DNA of 64,000 nucleotides from Bacteriovorax sp. Seq25_V (lineage in GTDB: Bacteria; Bdellovibrionota; Bacteriovoracia; Bacteriovoracales; Bacteriovoracaceae): positions 124,001 through 188,000 of the forward strand of contig NZ_AUNI01000020.1 of assembly GCF_000447795.1 (NCBI RefSeq). The letters run 5' to 3'. The notes beneath the pieces are model-generated. The model worked only from the letters and a program-made list of their open reading frames with translations, did not search any database and was not told the origin of the DNA. Made by a program: the position numbers and the translations under genes. This document shows positions 57,750 to 64,000 of the stretch, piece by piece (the stretch's first letter is position 1; each line of letters opens with the position of its first letter).

Positions 57750-58712
57750 ATGCAAAAGTTACCAATGGATTTAACAGGTAAAAATATATTAGTTGCTGGA
57801 GCTGCTGGTTTTGTTCCATCACATGTTTGTCAGCTATACCTTGAAAAAGGGGCGACTGTTTACGGACTAGATAATTTTATTACTGGTTCAAAATCAAATA
57901 TCGAACTTTTATCAAAGTTTGAAAAATTTCATTTTGAAGAGAGAAATATTTTTGAATCGATTCCAGAGTATAAGGACGTTAAGTTTGACTATATCCTCTC
58001 TCTTGCTTCTCCAGCTTCTCCAATTGATTTCAAAATTATTCCTCTTGAGATTATGAGAGTAAATAGTGAAGGGACACTTAAGCTTCTTGAATTAGCTAAG
58101 GCCCATGGTGCAACTTTCTTAGAAGCTTCAACTTCAGAAGTGTATGGAGATCCTGAGATTCATCCTCAAGTTGAAAGCTATGTTGGTCACGTTAATCCAA
58201 TCGGGCCTCGTAGTTGTTATGATGAAGCAAAGAGATTTGCTGAAGCCTTAACGATGTCATTTCATACACGTTATAATGTTGATACAAGAATTATCAGAAT
58301 TTTTAATACGTACGGTCCAAGAATGAGACCAAATGATGGCCGTGTTATTCCAAACTTTGTTAATCAAGCAATGGATAATGAAGAACTCACAGTATACGGT
58401 GACGGATCACAGACGAGATCATTCTGTTATGTCACAGATCTTGTAAATGCAATTGATCACGTATTAATGCTTGGTGATCACATGCCATATAATATTGGAA
58501 ATCCAGACGAATATACAATTAAAGAGTGTGCGGAATTAATTATCTCAGCTCTTGATAGTAAGTCTGTACTCTCTTTTAAGGAACTTCCAAAAGATGATCC
58601 AAAAAGAAGAAGACCAGATATCTCTCGTGTAATGAAGCTTGGTTACCTGCCAAAGGTTACTTTTGCTGAAGGGTTAGAGAAAACTGCAAGTTACTTTAAA
58701 AGTTTAAAATAG
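57750..58712 (+). CDS. UDP-glucuronate decarboxylase-like SDR epimerase/dehydratase
   Basis: This is a 320-residue extended short-chain dehydrogenase. The NAD-binding GAAGF (17-21) motif, Thr128-Ser129-Glu130 in the ASTSEVYGDP stretch, catalytic Tyr157 and Lys161 (SCYDEAK), and HPQVESYVGHVNPIGPRSCYD match UDP-xylose synthase (UXS) closely. Such enzymes convert UDP-glucuronate to UDP-xylose, or UDP-4-keto-pentose in relatives, for surface glycans. The next gene resembles a glycosyltransferase, so a two-gene glycan module is likely. Other NDP-sugar epimerases are possible. AAGGAGAT precedes the ATG. Confidence 0.88.
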   Translation: MQKLPMDLTGKNILVAGAAGFVPSHVCQLYLEKGATVYGLDNFITGSKSNIELLSKFEKFHFEERNIFESIPEYKDVKFDYILSLASPASPIDFKIIPLEIMRVNSEGTLKLLELAKAHGATFLEASTSEVYGDPEIHPQVESYVGHVNPIGPRSCYDEAKRFAEALTMSFHTRYNVDTRIIRIFNTYGPRMRPNDGRVIPNFVNQAMDNEELTVYGDGSQTRSFCYVTDLVNAIDHVLMLGDHMPYNIGNPDEYTIKECAELIISALDSKSVLSFKELPKDDPKRRRPDISRVMKLGYLPKVTFAEGLEKTASYFKSLK

Positions 58713-58727
58713 ATTGGGAAGAAAATA

Positions 58728-59768
58728 GTGAAAGTTGTTGTTAGTTGTGATGCTGTTTTAAAAAGAGATTACTATTTAGAAATTATTGAGTCAGTTCTTG
58801 ATGTTGTTGGCGAGCAGTGTGAGCTTTATGCTCTTGTTCACCGTGAAGGAAAGATTGTTGGTCCTGTTGAGCAGAGGAAGATTCACTCATCATTTCTAAG
58901 CCATAAAGTTGATTCTTTTTCAGAACTAACTCAACATAACTTTCTCATTCCTGGAGCGGCGAAAAATCTTTTTATTCCTTGCTCAGTTGATCTTATTATA
59001 AATATCTCTCGTGGCTATTCCCATGGTATTTTAAAGTGCGAAAAGACAAAGCAGATTACTTTTATCGTGGAGGATATTGATTCTCAGATAAAGAAGAAGA
59101 CATTTAAACAAAAGATTTTCTCTTCATTTGTAAAAAGCTTCCAAGCTAAGAGTCTTTCGCAAGTTGATAAACTTTGGGTTTCAAATCTCAATCTTATACC
59201 TGCAAGCCTTAGGGATAAGGCCACTGTTGTTGCTCCTCCAGTGAAGCTTATGGATTATAAAATTCTACCGGATGCACTCTTTGTAAGAGATTACTTTGTT
59301 GTTAATGCTGAATCTTTAACTGTTGAGGAAGCAAAGGCATATATTGGGCTTGGAAAGAAATTTAAATTTATTGGCAGTGATGATCACCTGGAATCCCTTA
59401 AAGTTGGTCATGAAGAATGCTTCTTTGGTGATCGTTGTGGGGGAGAGTTAGCTCCTTTACTTGCTGGGGCAATGTTCCTGATCGATCACGAGCAAAATGA
59501 AGTACCTGTTAATACATTAAAAACGCTTGCATCTGGACGTCCTGTACTTGGGATGCCAAATCAATTCATTTCATATGGTGAGGGCTATTATAATCTCGCT
59601 GACTTTAATTTATCAGATGATGTATCGATCCCTGAATTTGATAAGAATAAGGCCAGAGGTTTAGCACTGGCCTTTGAAGAGTTAAAATTTAAGCATATGA
59701 TTAATAGAGAGTTGATGAGTCTGTCGCCACTCACAAAAGTGGAACAAGAGTCTGATAACTGCTGTTAG
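58728..59768 (+). CDS. glycosyltransferase-like protein (GT-B-like)
   Basis: This is a 346-residue protein starting at GTG behind GGGAAG. It has two similar-sized halves. The second half contains VVNAESLTVEEAKAYIGLG, then KFKFIGSD and, near the end, GGELAPLLAGAMFLIDHEQNEVPVNTLKTLASGRPVLG. That last segment resembles the nucleotide-sugar-binding Glu-containing region and ASGRPV loop of family 4 glycosyltransferases. It lies 15 bp after the UXS-like gene, so it may use UDP-xylose or a related sugar. The family call is tentative. Confidence 0.6.
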   Translation: MKVVVSCDAVLKRDYYLEIIESVLDVVGEQCELYALVHREGKIVGPVEQRKIHSSFLSHKVDSFSELTQHNFLIPGAAKNLFIPCSVDLIINISRGYSHGILKCEKTKQITFIVEDIDSQIKKKTFKQKIFSSFVKSFQAKSLSQVDKLWVSNLNLIPASLRDKATVVAPPVKLMDYKILPDALFVRDYFVVNAESLTVEEAKAYIGLGKKFKFIGSDDHLESLKVGHEECFFGDRCGGELAPLLAGAMFLIDHEQNEVPVNTLKTLASGRPVLGMPNQFISYGEGYYNLADFNLSDDVSIPEFDKNKARGLALAFEELKFKHMINRELMSLSPLTKVEQESDNCC

Positions 59769-61576
59769 TTACCAAATCTCTTATTCACTCGTACAAGATT
59801 ATAACGATTACTAATAATTTTAAAAATTGATAGCTTTCTTTCTGGATTGATCGAGTTGATACTCTTACTCACATCTCCTTCTGTACTACTATCTTCTCCT
59901 GAGTCAGTAAATGCACTATCAACATTGAAACCATTTGTTGCTCCTTCAATATTTCCTTCAAGTCCGTCAAAATTTAGACTTGATTCGAGCTTATTGAGAT
60001 TATTCTTTAAAGTACTGTCGTCATACTTCGGCATCTTATAATAATCATTTGATGCGAGAAGATTTTCTAATGGCTTATCTGAAGTTGGTGCAGTGACTGC
60101 TGAACTACCATAACGGTGGTTAAGAACTGCAGCTCTTACAGGATTTAGGTTTGAGTTTTTAAATGCGGCCAGTCTCTTGTTGAATTTTCCTTCATCAAGA
60201 ATGTCTCCAACTTGTTCAGCAGCTTCACCTTTTACTAGTTTCTTATCCAGAATATGTTTAGCTAGTTTCTTATTTACTCCATTAATTAGGGCAAGGTTCT
60301 TATCTGTTGAGAGAGCGTCTAGGCCTGAGTAGTCACCATTATAAGCATTATTTTGTGCCTTCTCCCAATCTGAAAGGTTGAGCTTCTGTGCGACTTGGGC
60401 GCCAATTCCTTTATTTGGAACGGAGTATGAGACTTTCTTACATGATGAATCTTTACATGGACAACTAACTACCTCATTTGAACTTGAAACACATTGAGCA
60501 AATTCAGATACTGATGCTCTAGAGCTGTCAGCTATTGATGCCGCCATTCCTGTTCCTAAGTTAATAGCTGTTCTTGCTCCACTTAGATTCGATGCCACAT
60601 TGGGTTTTTGCATAAGGGCCATACTCGGCATATCTTTGTTATACATAGAATCTAGTTTCTTTTTTAGCTTTTCGGCCTTTGTTTTATTCTTTGACCATTC
60701 GCTTGCTACTTTCTTAGAATCTTGTGCGGCCGTAAGCTCAAGGGCCATAACAATATAACCCGCTACTGAAACGTATGGAGAGCATGGGTTTTCCGCAACA
60801 CAACCTGTAAACCATGAAGTTGCTATACAGATAAGAGCTATTGTCGCTGAGATTCCAGCTAAGGCCGCTACCATTGTATGATTTTTAGCCTTTTTCTTTG
60901 CTGCTGAAATTACCATATCCATTGCAGTGATTTGTTTTTGAAGTGAAGCACTTTGAGTGTGGGCATTCCAGCCTTTTTGATCTTTGCTGTCCTCTTCTTT
61001 TAACATATCGGCTGCGGCCTTAAATTGTTTCTTTGATTCTTTATTTTGAAAGGCCATGAAAGCTGCGGCAAGAGCAACACCTCCGGCGAGCATCGCCCCT
61101 ATCCCGTCTGGGCAAGTGAAACCAAAGTATGCGGCACAACCAAGTCCTACAACGGAAGGTAGAGTTGTATCCATTGCGCCAGGATTACTTTTTGATGTCT
61201 TTTCATTATGTGCAGCTAGTTCTGCTCCAAAGTCTCTTAAGTTCTTTTTACATGCTTCCTGCATCTCAGTAGGTTTTGCATTACAGTCATTATATTCTTT
61301 GTTGTAATCTCTATTGTCAGCTGCACTAGCACAAACATTGAGGTGACAGTTAATTTCGAGATTTTGAGACTTACATTCTTGAACCTTTGCTGAGTACTCA
61401 GGTTTATCGATACAATAATTTGCGGAGTCTTGAGATTCTACTTCTGCGCTAACTAAGACTTCAACTGGCTCTCCTTCACTTTTCTGTGTCGCAGCCTCTT
61501 GTGCAAGAGGAGCGAGGCACAGTGTCCAGCTGATTATTGAGATAAGTAATTTTCTTAACCAGTTTGAGTAGTTCAT
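59765..61576 (-). CDS. large exported protein with Cys pairs and hydrophobic segments, unknown function
   Basis: This is a 603-residue protein. GAAGG before ATG 61576 favours this start over the upstream ATG at 61594. A signal peptide (about 1-26) is followed by a Cys-rich stretch (about residues 50-100), two hydrophobic regions (about 138-175 and 235-285, containing further Cys) and a long hydrophilic Ser/Asn/Lys-rich C-terminal half. It might be anchored in the inner membrane with large periplasmic parts. I recognise no domain. The stop overlaps the convergent glycosyltransferase-like gene by 4 bp. Confidence 0.55.
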   Translation of the reverse strand: MNYSNWLRKLLISIISWTLCLAPLAQEAATQKSEGEPVEVLVSAEVESQDSANYCIDKPEYSAKVQECKSQNLEINCHLNVCASAADNRDYNKEYNDCNAKPTEMQEACKKNLRDFGAELAAHNEKTSKSNPGAMDTTLPSVVGLGCAAYFGFTCPDGIGAMLAGGVALAAAFMAFQNKESKKQFKAAADMLKEEDSKDQKGWNAHTQSASLQKQITAMDMVISAAKKKAKNHTMVAALAGISATIALICIATSWFTGCVAENPCSPYVSVAGYIVMALELTAAQDSKKVASEWSKNKTKAEKLKKKLDSMYNKDMPSMALMQKPNVASNLSGARTAINLGTGMAASIADSSRASVSEFAQCVSSSNEVVSCPCKDSSCKKVSYSVPNKGIGAQVAQKLNLSDWEKAQNNAYNGDYSGLDALSTDKNLALINGVNKKLAKHILDKKLVKGEAAEQVGDILDEGKFNKRLAAFKNSNLNPVRAAVLNHRYGSSAVTAPTSDKPLENLLASNDYYKMPKYDDSTLKNNLNKLESSLNFDGLEGNIEGATNGFNVDSAFTDSGEDSSTEGDVSKSINSINPERKLSIFKIISNRYNLVRVNKRFGN

Positions 61577-61733
61577 ATCAAAACCTTCGTTCATTTTCTT
61601 AATTTTAAATGTTTATCGGCATTAGTTGATTAATACATTAAGGTTTAAAGTGATTTCAGTGTTTTATGTCATTTGAAAACGATTTTATGCCGCCAACTAT
61701 GGGTGGCAAGTCATCGGAACAATATTCCTTAAG

Positions 61734-61762
61734 TTCTTAAAATCATGGAATATATCTATAAT
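61734..61762 (+). promoter_or_regulatory. candidate promoter for the amino-acid transporter operon
   Basis: TATAAT (61757-61762) with TTCTTA (61734-61739) at a 17-bp spacer matches the housekeeping sigma pattern, perfect at -10 and weak at -35. ATATTCC (61722-61728) and GGAATAT (61747-61753) form an inverted repeat across the spacer that could bind a regulator. Confidence 0.4.
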
Positions 61763-61793
61763 AAATAAAAAAGAAATTTTAAGGAGTATAAAG

Positions 61794-62804
61794 ATGAGTC
61801 TTTCATTTAAGAAGATAACGATACTAGCTGTAATGGCCTCTTCGGTTTTGGCAGGAAAAACTCTTGATGGCATTAAGAAGAGAGGAACTCTTAAGTGTGG
61901 TGTTTCGACTGGGCTTCCTGGATTTTCAACACCAGATTCAAAAGGTAATTGGCAAGGACTTGATGTTGATTTTTGTCGCGCACTCGCTGTTGCTGTTTTA
62001 GGAGATGATACAAAAGTACAGTACGTATCACTTAACGCTCAACAAAGATTCACAGCTCTTCAATCTGGAGAGATTGATGTTCTTTCAAGAAATACTACCA
62101 ATACGCTGACTCGAGACACTTCAACGGGACTTAATTTTACGACTCCAATTTATTATGATGGGCAAGGTTTCATGGTGAGAAAGTCCTCGAAAATTACAAG
62201 TGCTATGCAATTAAGTGGGGCAAGTGTTTGTACTCAGCAAGGAACCACAACAGAGCTTAATATGTCAGATTTTTTTCGTGCTAATAGACTAAAGTTAAAG
62301 CCAGTTGTTTTTGAAAGTAATGATGAGGTAGTCCAATCTTTTGTGAAAGGTCGTTGCGATGCTTTAACAACTGATGCTTCTGGACTTGCAGCGGAAAGAA
62401 GTAAGTTTAAAAATCCTGATGAGTTCGTGATTTTACCTGAAGTTATTTCAAAAGAGCCTCTGTCTCCAGCTGTTAGGCATGGTGATGATGAATGGTTTGA
62501 TATCGTTAAGTGGACAATGTTTGCATTAGTTGAAGCTGAAGAAATTGGAATTACAAAAGAAAATATTAGTACATTTCTTAAGTCAAAAGATCCACGAGTA
62601 AAAAGATTTCTTGGAATAACACCTGGAAATGGTCAAGCTATTGGGCTTGATGAGAAGTGGGCATTTAATATTATTTCAAAAATTGGAAACTACGGTGAAG
62701 TTTTTGAAAAGAATGTTGGAAAAGGAAGTACGCTTAAGCTTGAAAGAGGGCTAAATGCTCTATGGAATAAGGGTGGATTAATGTTTTCACCTCCTTTTAG
62801 ATAA
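61794..62804 (+). CDS. aapJ: general L-amino-acid ABC transporter, substrate-binding protein
   Basis: This is a 336-residue periplasmic binding protein. A signal peptide (about 1-20) leads into TLDGIKKRGTLKCGVS, the characteristic start of AapJ/BztA proteins. DVDFCRALAVAVLGD and a late IGLDEKWAFNIISKIGNYGEVFEKNVG are also typical. It captures many L-amino acids in the periplasm and hands them to the permease encoded next. AAGGAG precedes the ATG. It is the first gene of the operon. Confidence 0.93.
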   Translation: MSLSFKKITILAVMASSVLAGKTLDGIKKRGTLKCGVSTGLPGFSTPDSKGNWQGLDVDFCRALAVAVLGDDTKVQYVSLNAQQRFTALQSGEIDVLSRNTTNTLTRDTSTGLNFTTPIYYDGQGFMVRKSSKITSAMQLSGASVCTQQGTTTELNMSDFFRANRLKLKPVVFESNDEVVQSFVKGRCDALTTDASGLAAERSKFKNPDEFVILPEVISKEPLSPAVRHGDDEWFDIVKWTMFALVEAEEIGITKENISTFLKSKDPRVKRFLGITPGNGQAIGLDEKWAFNIISKIGNYGEVFEKNVGKGSTLKLERGLNALWNKGGLMFSPPFR

Positions 62805-62813
62805 GGATTTATT

Positions 62814-63971
62814 TTGTTAAAGAAAATTTTAAATGATGAAAAAATTCGCTCTACACTTTTTCAAGGTGTAGGGCTTTTATTTATTTGTTCGATTATCTAC
62901 TATTTCTTTGTTAACACTCAAGCCAACTTAACAAAGCAAAATATCCAAACTGGTTTCGGCTTTTTTGAGCTTGAAGCAGGTTTTGATATTTCAGAGAGTA
63001 TGATTGAATATTGGTCTGATGATACTTATCTTAAGGCCCTTTATGCAGGTATTTTAAATACAGCGAAAGTTGCGCTAATCGGGAATATCTTTGCTATTGG
63101 GCTTGGAGTTATTATCGGAGTTGGTAGCTTATCGACAAATTGGATCATTAAAAAAATCTCAACGACATACGTTGAAATCGTGAGAAATATCCCGTTACTT
63201 CTTCAGCTTTTTTTCTGGTATGCGATCTTAACTGAAAACCTTCCAGATGTTAAAGATGCGATTGAGTTTCTTCCTCACTTCTTTTTAACAAATAGAGGTC
63301 TCTTTATTCCTTTTCCTGTCGAGTCAATTAAGTATGCTTATATTTTTGTAGCATTGGTTGTCTCAGTACTTGGTTACTTTTTTCTTGAAAGAAGAAGAGA
63401 TATTAAAACTGAAGAGACAGGTCTTGAGTCTCCAGTATGGCAAAGATTGAATTATCTAATTTATCTTTTACCTGTCGTGACATGGATGGTTTTAGGGAAA
63501 CCTACAGAGCTTTCGATGCCAGAGCTTGTTGGTTTTAACTTCCAAGGCGGCTATACTTTTACTCCAGAGTTTACGGCATTACTTGTTGGACTAATTATTT
63601 ATACTGCCGCATTTAATGCAGAGATTGCGCGTGCAGGTATAAACTCAATTAGCAGAGGGCAGTGGGAAGCCGCTTCTTCGCTTGGTCTTTCTAAAAAAGA
63701 TACGATGGGAAAAATTATTTTACCACAGGCCTTAAGAGTTATGGTTCCACCTCTAACTTCACAAATTCTAAACTTAACAAAGAATAGTTCACTCGCTGTT
63801 GCTATTGGTTACCCTGACTTTGTTTCAGTAACAAATACAACGATGAATCAGACAGGGCAAGCGATTGAGTGTGTTTTCTTAATTATGGTTGTTTACCTAA
63901 GTTTTTCATTATTAACTTCATTTATTATGAATATTTTCAATAATAGATTTAATAAATTTGAGAGATCATAG
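62814..63971 (+). CDS. aapQ: general L-amino-acid ABC transporter, permease subunit
   Basis: This is a 385-residue inner-membrane permease of the HEAAL family, starting with TTG behind AAGGAT. It has about eight hydrophobic segments. Between the first two helices lies a long hydrophilic region, typical for AapQ/BztB. The cytoplasmic coupling segment EIARAGINSISRGQWEAASSLGLS contains the EAA motif contacting the ATPase. It pairs with a second permease (AapM type), which begins on the next base. The ATPase (AapP) gene is expected beyond the right edge. Confidence 0.93.
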   Translation: MLKKILNDEKIRSTLFQGVGLLFICSIIYYFFVNTQANLTKQNIQTGFGFFELEAGFDISESMIEYWSDDTYLKALYAGILNTAKVALIGNIFAIGLGVIIGVGSLSTNWIIKKISTTYVEIVRNIPLLLQLFFWYAILTENLPDVKDAIEFLPHFFLTNRGLFIPFPVESIKYAYIFVALVVSVLGYFFLERRRDIKTEETGLESPVWQRLNYLIYLLPVVTWMVLGKPTELSMPELVGFNFQGGYTFTPEFTALLVGLIIYTAAFNAEIARAGINSISRGQWEAASSLGLSKKDTMGKIILPQALRVMVPPLTSQILNLTKNSSLAVAIGYPDFVSVTNTTMNQTGQAIECVFLIMVVYLSFSLLTSFIMNIFNNRFNKFERS

Positions 63972-64000
63972 ATGAATATGGTTAATAAATTTGTATATAG
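63972..64000 (+). CDS. start of the second permease gene (aapM-like), cut by the window edge
   Basis: An ATG follows the aapQ stop directly and the frame stays open for the remaining 29 bp. The identity as a second permease subunit is inferred from the standard aapJQMP gene order, since too little sequence is available to recognise it. Confidence 0.5.

Overview
The window is an AT-rich, densely packed bacterial chromosome segment. Genes are read on both strands, TTG and GTG starts are common, and intergenic gaps are short. The gene content fits a Gram-negative predatory bacterium of the Bdellovibrionota, most like the Bacteriovoracaceae (Bacteriovorax/Halobacteriovorax group). Evidence for this is the many exported hydrolases and exported proteins of unknown function, the heavy two-component signalling content, an archaeal-type prolyl-tRNA synthetase, outer-membrane barrels and a chemoreceptor. 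This placement is inference, because no rRNA or other decisive marker gene is present. I see no tRNA or rRNA genes, no CRISPR array, no prophage and no insertion sequence.

Layout. 0-13 kb: small exported proteins, including a predicted secreted NTAN1/CheD-like cysteine deamidase; a sugar aminotransferase with an Hsp70-like partner; a LysE exporter; a DEAD-box helicase; a secreted zinc metalloprotease; a secreted endonuclease/exonuclease/phosphatase-fold enzyme; and proS. 13-18 kb: a methyltransferase, xthA and a desaturase / cytochrome P450 / glycosyltransferase group that may modify a lipid. 18-25 kb: a soluble Cache protein and a chemoreceptor separated by an AAGT tetranucleotide tract, a ZIP metal transporter, and an oxidative-stress block (dps, a broken ankyrin gene, ahpC, ahpF). 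25-31 kb: exported proteins, a second metalloprotease related to the first, a membrane-anchored thioredoxin, a MATE pump, an exported NADAR-fold protein, an SrkA-like kinase and a nucleotidyltransferase. 31-37 kb: a response regulator, a barrel-like protein, an NPP-type phosphodiesterase lipoprotein, a membrane histidine kinase and an HPt-REC protein. 37-43.5 kb: a cysteine-array exported protein, a porin, a two-gene flavin/heme redox pair, gltX and tyrS.

43.5-53 kb is the most unusual part. It is a divergent phosphorelay island with one REC-REC-histidine kinase, one stand-alone HPt, an HPt-REC-REC protein, several REC proteins with non-DNA-binding C-terminal domains, a REC protein with a degenerate HD-GYP domain, an amino-acid permease carrying two USP domains, and a LOV blue-light sensor fused to a DHp-like histidine segment with no ATPase domain. 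None of its proteins has a recognisable DNA-binding output, so it looks like a protein-level signalling circuit with possible light input.

53-64 kb: a histone-H1-like Lys/Ala-rich protein, nadE, trmFO, an EamA transporter, a UDP-glucuronate decarboxylase-like enzyme with a glycosyltransferase-like neighbour, a large exported protein of unknown function, and the start of a general amino-acid ABC transporter operon (aapJ, aapQ and the first codons of a third gene) that runs off the right edge.
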